The notes: generated by a model not told the origin, from the sequence alone. Numbered from the stretch's first letter, positions 39,339-51,327 are shown. The stretch: DNA of 64,000 nt from Lunularia cruciata (GCA_948567375.1 OX419756.1:66380552-66444551), one strand, 5' to 3'. Numbers and translations are program-made.

Positions 39339-39786
39339 TGTCACGCCATTTGTAGTTCCGCATCTAGCTGCTTGGACATTGGAGTTCCAATGATAGTAGT
39401 TAGAGTTATTCTAGTAGTTTCTCAAGACTACTTTCCGACAGTCTGATTTGGTGTTTGGGGTACTGACTTCACGGTGGGGCCCACCGTCACTTTGCACCAT
39501 TCGCATCGTTGAGTGTGCCGTCAGCGGGACCATTAGGGTTCCAATGCTAGCTCAAGTCCAGGGGGGTATAGTTTTGAAGTGAGCTCCAGAGAGCTCACTT
39601 CTCTGATGTTGAGCCTTCGAGTTCCTGGCTATAGTGGACAGAGGCCGACGAGCGTCACTTGGATTCTCTCTACTGGAGTGGGTGTGGCTTGACTATAATC
39701 AGTGCCCAGTTGTTGGCAGTTTATAGAGTGATAGATCAAGTACTGATCTGAGTTGAGTTGAGTTGAAGTGTTAAGCAATCTGATTA
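39339..39786 (+). repeat. Left S repeat of element D
   Basis: 448 bp, TGTCACGCC to CTGATTA, followed by CATCAGAGAAGTG as in A. The 11-bp inverted repeat GAAGTGAGCTC/GAGCTCACTTC is kept. Confidence 0.9.
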
Positions 39787-40743
39787 CATCAGAGAAGTGA
39801 AGTTAGGGGGAAATCGGGTGCAGGAACGTTGAGTGTTGGTGGTATCTCCAAGCTTGGTGGATTGTGGTAGCTTGATTCAAGTTCTATGTTTCCCTAGTGT
39901 GTAGAAGCTCGTTCAAGTGATGCAGATTTGGCAGTTAGGCGGACGGTTTGTGGAAGCGCTGGCCAAATTTTGAGCAAAGAAGGAGCAATTTTTGAGCAGT
40001 GTTGTGATTTTGAGCTCAAGAGGTGAAGGTAGGACCAATTTGCTGCAAGTTGGGCTCAAAAAGTCAAATTGAAGGTGGAGTTGGGAAGCTCTTCTCATGA
40101 ATTTGTGTTTTGGAAGGCCTAAAAGGGCCAGAAGGGCCAGCAAGCCAGCTTGCTGGCGTGAGGCTAGCTAGTTTAGAGTAGATCTTGGTCATTGGTTGTC
40201 AAAATCTGCCTTTCCTGCTAGATTGTGCGCAACAGGGTTTGACCCCTAGATCTCTTGTTCCTAGACTGGTGCCCTAGCCAACTGGTCCACCCTCACTTGT
40301 TGTCCTAGTGACTGCGCCACAGTTATCTATACACATGTAGCTTTGGCTAGGAGAGGCATTTTGATCCCATTCTTGGTGATCCTGGTAGCTTAGGACTTAG
40401 ATCTGACTGCTCTTATGTCAAATGCCAAATCGTGGCAGAGTCAGTCCCGTGTTGTGTTATGAGATGGAGGGTTTTCATTTAGATTTCTTGTGATTGGATC
40501 CCCTCTATTCTCTACTTCCTGTTTGTGCACCATGTTTGTGTGAGGTGCCCTGACTTTTGAGCGTTGGTGCTCTAGTGTGCTCTCGATGGTGAGGCTGGAG
40601 TGATGACCAGTCAGACTACCTTTGTTTCTCCTCGGTGAGGCAGGAAGTGATGACCTGCAGACCGTGAGAGTGCGTGTTATGATGGCAGGTTACAGGTTGC
40701 CCTTCCCCTAGTGTAGGTATCTTGGTTAGAGTTACATTAGTGG
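39787..40743 (+). other. 5' leader of element D
   Basis: Alignable to A's leader apart from a deletion of about 280 bp near 40113. It holds the 9-bp hairpin (40136-40157) and the antisense tRNA-like sequence (40224-40296). No supported frame. Confidence 0.6.
40224..40296 (-). other. tRNA-like sequence, antisense, in element D
   Basis: Second copy of the sequence at 7590-7662, with A-box-like and B-box-like segments on the minus strand at the same spacing. It is conserved between two independently inserted elements. Confidence 0.5.
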
Positions 40744-43603
40744 GTGGTGTTTAGTTGGTGTTGGCACTTGGTGGAGTACTTGCAACTTGCGGTTGCAGTT
40801 GGTGGTTTGAGTTTGGTGGTTTTGAGTCGAGTGGTTACTTTGTTCTTTGGAGATTCTAGAGGAGTTAGCCCTGCAGTACGTAGTAGGTTTACTCGGAGTG
40901 GTGCTCGATATCAGCCTGTATCTCAGGTCCTAGTGAGGGAGGAGATTGACTCTGAGTTGGAGTTCGACACAAGAGCTGATTTAGTTGAGAGTGCATTTGG
41001 TGCGTCCGCACCGTTGTTGTGGGACATGGACGAGATTTATGGGGCCTCCAAAGGCCCTAGGCGTTACTTTGGTACAGTGGGTACCATTGAGTTGGATGAC
41101 TTCATCCAAGAGTTTGATAGTTGGTGTGATCTGCAGCAGATGCGGAACCCGACTTTGTTCACACCCTTCATGGCATGGAAGGGGTTGTTCCAGCATCTGG
41201 AGGGTCCGCCGATAGATGACTACCATGAGTTCAAGAGAGCTCATTTGGAGGAGATTGAGTTATGGAGACAGTATTGGCCTCCACACTATGTCTCCATCAC
41301 TTCAGGCTCGGTGGCCAGGAGTAGATTGGCTATACCCACGAGTTTTGGCTCGAGTAGTGTTGGTGGAGCTAGTGGAGGTGCACTAGCTGGAGATAGTGCT
41401 ACTACGAGTGGATGTACCGCTGCAAGAGGTGGGGTGGTACCGGGGTTTAACTCCATGGTGGAGTTCTTCCTGTGTTTGAGGCAGAACTACCAAGGAGTGC
41501 GGACTGACAAGCTGAGGAGCTTGCAGGAGTTCTAGCGGAAGGCTGGAGAAAGCCTACGCGAGGCATACACTCGCATGAGGCGGCTGATCAGTTTCACTTA
41601 GGGAGTTACTGAGGCCTAGGCAGTCCAGTTTTGGTATGGGATACTGGACAGGGAGTTGCGACGTAGAGTTTGTGATGCTACGTTGTTGCAGGCTACTTCG
41701 CCCACTTTGGCAGTAGTCTTTGGTTTGGCTGAGCGTATTGAGCTCAACATGGTGGAAGAGAGAGTGGTGACATCTGGATTTGGTAGGGAGACCTCATCCA
41801 CGGCTGTGACTTCTTCTAGAGTGCAGCAGAGTGCACCATGCCTAGTTGGTTTTTGAGGACAGGGTGGACAGCCCAGATCCTATGGAGCAAGTGGAGGGCC
41901 TAGTGGAGTTAGACCCTTACCCTCATTTTTGGATCAGTAGCAGCTAGTGAGTGGTGGTGTTGCTTGTTGGACTTGTGGTGGACCTCATCATCGGAGAGAG
42001 TGTACTCAGGGCAGTGGACTTGATACCTCGGGTGCATCACAGCCAGCGCAAAGGCAGTGTGAGCATTGCTACAAATTTGGTCACACTAGTGACCGGTGTT
42101 TTGACCTACACCTGGAGTTACAGAGTGGTAGGGCTGCTATGGCAGGTAGCAGAGGAGCTCCAATTCATGGAGGACGAGGTGGTAGAGGTGGTGGTAGAGG
42201 ATCTACACCTAGTAGGGGTGCAGTACCTGCCCTTACTTCTGACATAGCTATGGCTACTCGGATTGAGCAGTTGGAGCAGAGATTGGCTAGTATGGCTATT
42301 GCTCAGAGGAGATCAGATTTGGGTGCTGAGGCTTCCACCTTATATGCTGGTGATAGAGATGCTTTGGACTTCATGTGCGGAGCAGCCCTGGTGGATGCAT
42401 CTGCAGCAGTGACTAGGAGTGCAGTGCGTGGTCCAGAGCCTAGAGGAGCATCAGTGGAGTTGGACCCACAAAGAGGAGAGGTTGGGAGACAAGTCAGACT
42501 TCCCCAATCTTTCACGCTATCTGAGGCATTGCAGACGACATCCATGGTTATTAGACGTTCTAGTGTAGGTGTGGTAGGTGGTGATGGAGTACCTAATGGA
42601 GTTCCTGCTAGTCAGCCACCTGCTACTATAGAGACTGAGTCTAGCATGATGTTGGGGGCGGCTCAGCTGATTATGCGGCGTCTTTTGTTTTCGGCCAGTG
42701 ATATGTTTACATTGGGAGTTGACCCAGCCCCAGTATTCCGGTTGGCTGCCACGTTGTGTGAGAGTAGGGATGGTGAGTTCCTACTACTAGAGCAGAGGTG
42801 GTTGGTAGTGGAGCTGACTTGGTGAGGAGCATGGGATCCGTTCAGCGACTAGTGGTTTATGGCAGGCAGCATCGGCTAGACTGGAGGAGTTGCCAGCTAG
42901 ACCGGCCTTTGAGAGAGTGCGGTTTACACCTGGTGTTGTCCTATTGGATAACCAAAGGGGGATTTTTTGTTTGGTGGGACCTTCAGGGAAGGTCTATACA
43001 CCACAGGGAGTCTTGTTAGACTCTGGTGCGCAGCCCCTTATGTTAGGGAAGGCTGCAGTTGTTGGTCTGGAGTTACGGAAGACCGATGTGGAGAGGTGTC
43101 CATTTCAGATCCAAACATCTCTAGGTGGTGGTTCGACACAGTACATCACACGTGGAGAGCTTGTTGTCCAGGTTTAGCCTGGTCATCCAACTGATAGCTT
43201 GGTAGTGAGAGCTCAGGCTATTGCGACGATAGCTGAGTCATATGATGTGCTAGTTGGGGGAGCAGTGTTATACCCCATGGGTTCCAGCATTGACTATTGG
43301 GAGGAGACAACCTCTTATAGACCTGGTTGGCAGTCTGGTGAGGGACGGGTATGTCGCCTACCAATACGCTTCAGTAGTGGCAGTCTTGGCTCACTACAGT
43401 CCGAGACCATGGTAGCATCAGTTTTGGCTTTCAACGGTGCAGTTACTTGGCCTGATGACTTGTTGGAGGGGAACGCCCATGCAGAGGATACTCCAGTACC
43501 AGAGGAGATTACTCGGCTTTGGAGTACAAGTGGGATTGTTCCATCCACCTTGGATGTTCCATTGTGGAGTTCAGAGGAGGCATTGCAGCAGCATGCAGAT
43601 TAG
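40744..43603 (+). pseudogene. Element D gag-protease, decayed
   Basis: Homologous to 8160-10991 throughout. Nonsense codons at 41533, 41599, 41617, 41938, 43175 and 43601 (TAG where A has CAG) and 41854 (TGA where A has CGA). A 1-nt deletion near 42775 shifts frame. Both zinc knuckles (CWTCGGPHHRREC and CEHCYKFGHTSDRC) and the protease LLDSGAQ (about 43017) are still readable. As in A there is no upstream ATG; the first conserved ATG is in WDMDEIYG. Confidence 0.88.
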
Positions 43604-45015
43604 TTGGTGCAGCTGGCTTGGAGTGGAGCCTTCGTACCATCAGGGGATGAGTGTGAGGATGAGCCTCCAGAGGCGATTGCTTTGACACCTCTAGATACCA
43701 CACTCATTGCTTGGCAGTATCCAGTAGAACGGATATGTCTATTGGAGTTGTTTGGTAGGATCAGCACCGGACTAGCTGCGGTGTTACAGGTGGGTATACG
43801 AGTACAGAGGTACTTGTATGTAGAGAGAGATGAGACTACTAGGCAAGTCTCTCTACATTATGTGGCACACTTGGCCTATCAGTATCCGGAGTTATTACCG
43901 ATGTCAGCAGTCAGAGGTTACCAGAAGGCCTACCAAGAGACATTTCCTTACTAAGGGCGCATGACCTAGAGAGACATGGGCCTATTCACTTGGTGATTTC
44001 TGGATGGCCATGTCAGGGACATACATGTGCAGGCCACGGTTTGGGTCTTTAGGATCCTTGTTCAGGTGTGTTTTGGGAGATGTTATAGATACTATGACAT
44101 CTCCAGGTTCATCAGTCTGTTTCTCCAGCTTACCTTTTGGAGAACGTCCCTTTGATGGGTGATTCTCGCACTAGAGTGGTGGCGAGTACACATCAGGTCC
44201 ATTCTTGGATGGGACCTACTGTATTGTTAGATGCAGCCAGAGTGGGATCACGGGCTCATTGTCTTCGTCTTTGGTGGACGAACCTCTTACCCAGAGAGGT
44301 TCTAAAGCGTGGTTATGATGGGATTCAGTGACTTGACCACATCCTTGTTGATGATATCTTGGATGTTGGGCGTCAGTCTCAGACTGTGGTAGTGGCTGAT
44401 AGGTCACCTATGGCAGTGGTGAACCTAGTTGGACAGCCTAGAGCTGCATTTCTCACACTCATGAGTTTCCCAGGCTCTCATGCTTTTTGAGAGAGAGGAC
44501 CCAAACTTGTTTGGGACTCACAGTTACAGCAGTTGGTGGAGCCCAACGCTGATGAGAGAGAACGGGCAATGGGTTCTCGCACCGATATTACCGCTATTCC
44601 AGCAGTGTCAGAGGTATCCAGGCGTCAAGTGTTAGGTCAAACTATGGACCTAAACTGTTTGACCTGGATTGTGAGCCTTGGCTTGGTAGAGCAGCGTAGG
44701 ATGCGCTTGATAAGCATCACCACTCAGACACTTGTGAGCCTTGTGCCTATTGAGACGATTCAGGCACATGCTGGGGGCGATGGACCGAGTGGACATGGTA
44801 TTCTTGGGACACATCCGGTAGCTACTAGAGAGAGTGGTCTACTTGGAGTCCATCCAGGTGAGCGTGGGCTACTTGGATTACACCCTTGGTCCACATGGGA
44901 TGCAGCCAGAGGACGTGTGGAGCTTGCAGCTAGAGTGGATGGAGTTTTTCACACAGAGGTTGGGACCTCTAGTGGTGGGGAGCATGACACTATTGCCCCC
45001 AAGGGCCTTGTGTAG
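43604..45015 (+). pseudogene. Element D DNA methyltransferase, decayed
   Basis: Homologous to A's methyltransferase. It keeps the Cys in SGWPCQGH (about 44010), the ENV motif (YLLENVPLM, about 44130), SRAHCLRLWWTNLLP, and the IX/X region (RERAMGS, RRQVLGQTMDLNC) in the undisturbed frame. Motif I reads LLELFGRISTG, with Gly changed to Arg. A 1-nt deletion near 43930 and stops at 44050, 44086, 44329 and 44488 inactivate it. It is directly in frame with the end of protease through CUG where A has UAG, and it ends at the conserved TAG 45013-45015 followed by CAG TCA. Confidence 0.88.
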
Positions 45016-46420
45016 CAGTCAGTCAGTACGTCTTCCACTCCTACGACAGTTACAGAGGATACTTGGGAGCCAGATCTTGGACCCAAGCTTATTGGAGAGG
45101 AAAGACGGAGGGCTTGGAGGTTCTTGAGGAGTCACACGAGTTGTTTTGCCTTCAGTATGAAGGATTTGGGTGCTCTGAAGGGACTTGGTATACGGATTGA
45201 GCTGACTAGCGACACACCTATTTTTCGACGTCCTTATCAATATAGTGAGATGGAGAGGACATTGATTTAGAGCCGGAGTAGTGACCTTTTTGAGGCTGGT
45301 TTGGTGGAGATTTCACATGGAGAGTATGCATCAGCAACAGTGATGCCAACCAAGAAGGATATGCATGGTAACTATACAGATAGGCGGATGTGTGGAGACT
45401 ACCGTCCTATCAACCGACAGACCAGGGCTGATTGGTATGCCATGCCTACACCAGAGGAGATTTTTGATGCGATTGGGCATGCAAAGGTCTTCAGTACTTT
45501 GGATCTTTGAGCGGGATATCATCAGTTGCCGATCAAGGAGGAGGATAAGTCCAAGATAACATTTTGGGCTATTGATCCTCACGGCAAGGATGTGTTATAT
45601 CAATGGAGGTTCTTACCATTTGGGTTGAAGAACGCTCTTGCTGAATTCCAGAGGGTCATGGATAGGATCCTAGCTGGATTGGATTTTGCTCGGTGCTATA
45701 TTGATGACATTTTGGTTTATAGCACTACTGTGGAGGAGCATGAGAGACAATTGTTGGAGGTGTTTGAGAGGTTGAGATCTCATAGACTCAAATTACATCC
45801 TGGGAAGTGTAGGTTCTTCCACGAGTAGGTTGAGTATTTGGTTCACACTATCAACCCCGGAGGACTTGGTGTTCAACAAACCAAGGTGGAGGCTATTGCA
45901 CGTATTCCTCGGCCTACGGATGTGAGCAGAGTGCGAGCATTCCTTGGGTTGGCGAATTTCTATCCCCGCTATGTTAGAGGATTTAGTGCCATCGCCAAGG
46001 CCTTGACGAAGCTGTCTAAGCTTACACAGGAGTGGTGTTGGGGAGATGAGCAAGAGAGAGCTTTTGTAGAGCTCAAGGAGAGGTTGACATCTGCTCCTAT
46101 TTTGAGGAGACCGATCAGGGGACGACCATTTCAGGTTCACACTGATTGGAGTATGTTGGGGCTTGGAGCGGTGCTCACCCAACATGATGATGAGGAGAAG
46201 GAGTTTGTGGTGGCCTATGCTAGTCGCTACAACAATTCAGCGGAGGCGAAGTATATTTCATATGAGAGAGAGTGCTTGGCAGCAGTTTGGGCAGTAGCAC
46301 ATTTCCGATGTTACCTATTTGGTAACCCCTTCACTCTCATCACTGATCATCAGCCGCTGAAGTGGTTGATGGAGTCCGACAAGCTTTTAGGGAAGCTTGC
46401 ACAATGGGCTCTGATTTTCA
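45016..46420 (+). pseudogene. Element D RT and RNase H, decayed
   Basis: RT with CYIDDILVYS (about 45697) and RNase H (HTDWSMLGLGAVL, then LITDHQPLKWL) intact in motif. Stops at 45268 and 45826 (CAG to TAG) and 45508 (CGA to TGA). It lacks a 9-nt duplication that A has after DRILA. The coding sequence is cut at 46420 by the rDNA insertion and continues at 49472. Confidence 0.88.
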
Positions 46421-46694
46421 AATAGCCCGATTCGTAGACAGCGCATCGTGGAGCAGCAGGGTCTAGGCCCGACAAGGTTCTCACCCTTCTTGACGTCCCT
46501 TTCCAGGGAACTTGGGCTCGGTCCGCTACAGAGGACGCTTCTCCAGACTACAATTCGTGTCGCACAGCGCCGCGATTTTCAAGTTGGGCTCTTCCCGGTT
46601 CGCTTGCCGCTATTAGGGGAATCCTTGTTAGTTTCTTTTCCTCCGCTTAGTGATATGCTTAAACTCAGCGGGTAATCTTGCCTGATCTGAGGTC
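46421..46694 (-). rRNA. 26S rRNA 5' end, pseudogene fragment
   Basis: On the minus strand this is the start of the large-subunit rRNA: the segment around GTTTAAGCATATCACTAAGC, then AACGGCGAGCG-like and GAAGCGTCCTC-like blocks in order, about 270 nt from the gene start. It contains the complement of TCCTCCGCTTAGTGATATGC. Truncated, transposed and not part of a rDNA array. Confidence 0.9.
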
Positions 46695-47014
46695 TGTGCT
46701 GTGTGTATGTGTTGTTTTTCTTTCCGCCCACGAGGGTAAGAGTAGAAAAAAAATCCATCCACAGATTCCTGTTTCTCGCTTTGGCCCGCCGTCGTCAGAC
46801 GCACTATCACAGTGGATTTTGACCCTAAGGCCGGATCACCTTCATGCGCGCCTAACTACGACTATGCACGAAACGCTGCATTTAAACCGATTGTGGCGCC
46901 GATCCACACTCCCTCCTTTTGCAAGGATGGAAAGGACGGTTCCTTGGACGGTCACTTCCACTCTCCCCTGGAACACCCAAAATAAATTGGGAGTTGGAGT
47001 TGGTGAGACATGCG
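46695..47014 (-). other. ITS2 fragment
   Basis: About 320 bp between the 26S start and the 5.8S end on the minus strand, at the position of ITS2. It is identified by its neighbours, not by its own sequence. Confidence 0.75.
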
Positions 47015-47171
47015 GTGACGCTCAGGCAGACATGCCCTCGGGACAAGCCTCGGGCACAACATGCGTTCAAAAACTTGATGATTTGCGGAATTTTGCAATT
47101 CACACTAGGTATCGCATTTTGCTGTGTTCTTCATCATTGCGAGAGCCAAGATATCTGTTGTTGAGAGTCGT
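47015..47171 (-). rRNA. 5.8S rRNA, pseudogene
   Basis: 157 bp, the normal 5.8S length. It starts GACTCTCAACAACAGATATC and contains AATGATGAAGAACACAGC and TTTTTGAACGCATG. Several universally conserved CG sites are TG or CA here (for example GAACGCAGC reads GAACACAGC), consistent with decay by methylcytosine deamination. GAATTGCAAAATTCC fits the seed-free-plant form of the diagnostic 5.8S motif with one transition. Confidence 0.9.
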
Positions 47172-47368
47172 GATTTTTTTGTATTTCTCAACTGCTTGGG
47201 TCTTGGCACCGGAAGCGCAGATCCCTCGGAGAAGACTCAATCAATATAAGATTTGTTTTCAGTGTTTTCTTGTAGAGAGAGATGAAACAGCCCAAGGCAG
47301 AGTGAACCGCGACGCCGACTCCCTGTCGGGAGTCGGCACAGATCCAAGCGCCAAGGGGAGAGGATAGC
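47172..47368 (-). other. Probable ITS1 fragment, proximal part
   Basis: The sequence next to 5.8S at the ITS1 position. It contains a perfect 10-bp hairpin GCCGACTCCC/GGGAGTCGGC at 47314-47337. It is split at 47368 by a solo LTR and likely continues at 49287. Confidence 0.6.
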
Positions 47369-49281
47369 TGTGACAACCCGGCAAATATCACTTTTGCGGT
47401 AATCAGGTAAGTAAAGTTTGTTCCCGTAGAGATACGAGTCAGAAATGTCCAAATATGAAGCAAAGTAACAATTTCAGTTCTTCTTGAGTTCTTCTTTAGT
47501 CTCTCAGGTAGAAACCACACCCAGAAGAGAGTAACAAACACTGACTCGCAGTCTTGTCACAAATTCACACTCCAAAATCACAACTCCATCAATTATTTCC
47601 AAACAATCTTGATTTGTGATGATTCAGGCTCTCCCGAAAATGGCACTTCACTGCAAAACGACTTCGCCTCAGAATTGTGTTCCACCCTTCCACTAAAGGC
47701 ACAAATTCCTTGATTGAAATTGCTTCACATCAACTTCGCACTGCACTCACAAATGTAGAATACTACCAACACTACAATTCCTCTCAGATCTGTCAAGGCA
47801 TTGCTTCGATTGCACTTCACTCAGGATCAAACACACAGAATGAAGATCAAGGCTGTGGAATCCAACATCCAACAAGCACTCTGACTTGCACTTTGAATTT
47901 CTCCAAACATTCACAAACACAATTACAAAGTTGATACTCGGAATCAAGCTCAAGCGACGAGCACTGCTTCACAGCACTTTGCTTTATCTATTCTCAGAAA
48001 TAATGAGCATTGAACAACAATTTCCTACGAATGCCACTCTTAAATAGTGAAGCAATCGACAGTTCTAACAACTATACCGTTCCTACAACAACTGTTCTAA
48101 CTTGCAGATCCGAAATGACAATGCACCTCTTCATATCTGCCCCTTCAAATCTCAAATCAGTTACTAATCCGATCCGATGTCTACTTCTTCCTCAGCTTTC
48201 AACCCTGAACCCGAAGTAATCTTACTTCCTACTACATTTTCCTCGGGTTTCAGATCTCCTAATTCCTTCACTAATTCTAACATTTCTCCTTCCTGATATG
48301 AAATTCCTATCATAGTTAAGCCTTCTAAATCTTTATCTCTCGACCCACTCTTCTCTAAAGTGTCAAATGTCAAATCCGAAGACACCTGCACTACTACCTC
48401 ATCTACTTCGGGTCTAACTACTATCAATTCTTTTACTAATTCTATTATGTCATCATCAAGAATTGTAATTGAAAGCATGAATACACTATCTACACATTCA
48501 ATTTGTAATCCACTTTCTCCTAATCACTCATGTCACTAACCCAAAGACATTTACTGTCTGATCCTGCACTTCGGGTTTATTCACTACTGCTACTTCTCCT
48601 TCAATTCATGTTCCATCTTCAATTAGAACTGAAATTGAAGTCATGGGTATCCTAACTGTCTTCTTTCCCTGCTCTAACTTCCTCTGATCCCTCTGGCAAA
48701 ACTCCCAAAGTCACCTTCACTGCACTCCGAGGTCTAGCTACCTCTGATTTAGTCATCTTCATCTTGAGGCAAAGTCTTTAGACCCGAAGTCATGTAAACC
48801 CGAAGTACGAAGTACGAAATCCGAAGTCACATTGACCCGAAGACACTTTGACCTGAAGTACACTTACTCCAGAAACTTCAAATGCTTGTAACTTCTTCTA
48901 TAGACCTCCAAACTTTGCGATTTTGGTGGCAATGGAAAGCCCTGAACGAGATGCTTTCAACGAGATATAACACGCTTGATTTGGACTTGTTGTCACTCAG
49001 ATATGGCCCCCGCAAGAATCCTGACCTGCAACTTCTATTTCTCCTTCGAGTTTGCCCTCCTTCAACGTCTGATCCGAGTTGTTTTTCCTCCTCTGACACA
49101 AAGTAAGCTTCTTCGGGTTGGATCCAGTCCAAATCCTTCTTCCTCTTACTTGAAGTCGACTTCCTCGGGTCTGATCAAATCACAGGTTTACACTCATTTC
49201 TTCTCCATTTGGTTTCAATTTGGTTTCAGTAAGGCATTTCTTCTTCTAAACTTGTCCAAAATGAAAAATGTGGGTACCACA
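47369..49281 (-). mobile_element. Solo LTR, family C, short type, inside rDNA fragment
   Basis: 1913 bp in minus orientation, TGTGACAACCCGG to GGGTACCACA, with intact TG...CA ends and a 5-bp target-site duplication ATAGC (47364-47368 and 49282-49286). It lies in the rDNA-derived block, so it is younger than the rDNA capture by element D. Confidence 0.95.
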
Positions 49282-49286
49282 ATAGC

Positions 49287-49467
49287 ACTCGGCGCCCATG
49301 CAGGACAACTCATCCCGCTCGCCGGCACCGCACCTCCCGCAAAATCTGAGCTTCTCAAACCCAGCACCCAAACAAAGGGTCCGTGCAAGCCCCTCGCCAA
49401 TTGAGGAGATCTCACACCGCAAGCCCGAGACCTCGTCGGAGCGCCAAGTCCGATTACCAAGTCTAAT
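49287..49467 (-). other. GC-rich remnant, probable distal ITS1
   Basis: About 180 bp that, once the solo LTR is removed, continue the rDNA-derived block up to element D's integrase. It is GC-rich compared with all neighbours. The ITS1 assignment rests on position only. Confidence 0.45.
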
Positions 49468-49471
49468 TTCA

Positions 49472-51159
49472 GTATGATTTCACGGTTGTTCATAGACCTA
49501 GAGTGGTGAACCGTGATGCAGATGGGTTGAGTAGAAACCCATGTCCCAGCCAGCAAGATCAGACCGGAGCACATTGGCATGGTGAGACAGATGAGGAGAT
49601 GCTGCCAGGTTGGCATGCATTGGCCTTTCTGTGTATATTTGCAGAGGCTTTGGTGGTATCTCTCTCAGCGCATACAGGAGGAGTTATTGAGGTCACAGAT
49701 CTAGAGAGTGAAGATATTGGTACAGTTCAGCGAGACATTCATGATGATGTCTTAGTGATGGACTATCTTTGCACTAGTGTTGTGGGTGGCACAATTGGGG
49801 CCAAGGAGAGAGACCGTGTTCTTCAGTGAGCCAGACGGTTCAGATTGGAGGGTAGACACGTTTTGCATGTATGGGAGGATGGTAGAGTGCAAGTAGTACC
49901 ACTTCTATCACAAAGACCACAGTTGGTCCATCATGCTCATGAGGAGCTAGGACATTCTGGAGTAAAGCATACATATAGCTTACTCCAGAGTCATTATTGG
50001 TGGCGCGGTATGCAGACCGAGGTGCATCAGTTTGTTGCCAGATGTGTGGTTTGTGACCGAGTTAAAGCATCATTCAATGCTCCTACGCCACAGTTACACC
50101 CATTACCTATCATGGGATTGGGTTACCGTTGGAGTTTGGACTTTGCCGGACCTTTACCGCTGACTGTGAGACATCATCGGTATGTTTTGGTGATGGTGGA
50201 GCACTTCTCCAAGTGGATTGAGTTGGTGGCACTTCCTGACAAGTCTAGTGAAGGGACAACTTACTCGTTCCTTGATCAAGTTCTTAGCTGAGGTTTTGAC
50301 TGATCAGGGTATAGAGTTCTTGGGAGAGTTTCAGGTCTTGTGTGACAAGGCTTTGATTGATCATCATACTACATCCCGAGATCACCCTGAGGCAGATGGC
50401 TTAGCAGAGAGAGTGGTTCAGACGGTGAAGAGAGGATTGCGAAAGTATGGTTTGCAGAGAGGCCACTTGGCAGATTGGGATCTCCAGTTACCTTGGTTGG
50501 CCATGGGCTATCGGTTAAGCCGGCAAGCCTCCTTAGCATCCTTCTCTCCATACTTTCTACTCTATGGACGAGATCCAAATTTACTTGCAGCCATTTGTTG
50601 AGATGCTACTGTAGTTTTGGACTTGGATGACCCCGATGTATGGATGAGCGCATGTTCTCAACGGGTAAAGATCTTTCGGATAGTGATGCCGATGGCCTTT
50701 GAGAACTTGGCAATTGCTCAACATAGAGATACTTTACGCTATGCTACCATTCGAGGAGGAGGTTATAGACCCTCGATCCGTCAATTTCATCCAAGCGACT
50801 ATGTTTATCTACAACAGACAACACCGACAACACTTGATGTTTCTACAGGCCGCACTATCTTGAGAGTGCGTGAGGTGTTGCCATTTGGAGTCCTTGTGTT
50901 AGAAGGACGTGATGGTGTTGTTTGGAAGGATCATGTGCGCAATTGTGAGCCATGCCACCTCCCAAACATTGATGGTACTATGGACCCAAGCTTGGCACTT
51001 GTACGTGTAGGCTTGAGGTGTATGTTATGTGGCTCTTCTAGTGGAGCTGCTACTATGTTAGTGTGTGATAGCTATTCGAGAGGATGGCATATGGCATGTA
51101 TGACTCCTCCCCTCACGGTGGTTCCTCATGGACAGTGGTTATGTCCTAGATGTACTTGA
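49472..51159 (+). pseudogene. Element D integrase with PHD finger, decayed
   Basis: The tether and zinc domain (HAHEELGHSGVKH, CVVCDRV) and core (WSLDFAG) are intact. A 17-nt deletion near 50287, relative to A at 22437, shifts frame before LTDQGIEF. The catalytic Glu segment DGLAERVVQT remains. Stops at 49827 and 50599 (CGA to TGA). The PHD finger has CMLC, then CDSY where A has CDSC, then HMAC and CPRC, so one zinc ligand is lost. It ends at 51159 with the same CPRCT end as A. Confidence 0.88.
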
Positions 51160-51316
51160 CCTATAGCTAGTTTATTCTTTATATGGTATAGATTGCAGAC
51201 AGGCGACTAATGATGGGGCTCCATAGCACCCGGCCTCCTGATCTTTGCCCATTAGAGGGTATACCATATACTTAGAGTAGATGGCTATCTAGAGTTAGAG
51301 GGACCTAACTGCCAAC

Positions 51317-51327
51317 TAGGGGGGCGA
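51317..51327 (+). promoter_or_regulatory. Polypurine tract of element D
   Basis: TAGGGGGGCGA directly before X, as in A. Confidence 0.75.

Noticed and set aside
40744-41535. Intact Gag gene in element D
   Set aside because: It ends at a CAG-to-TAG change and is followed by many further stops. It is only the first open part of a pseudogene.
47338-47362. Conserved ITS1 core motif (GGCRY ... GYGYCAAGG) on the plus strand
   Set aside because: The 5.8S is on the minus strand, so the motif is in the wrong orientation and likely a chance match.
46421-47368. A functional ribosomal RNA gene
   Set aside because: 26S is truncated at about 270 nt, there is no 18S, conserved CG sites of 5.8S have decayed, and the block lies inside a retrotransposon.
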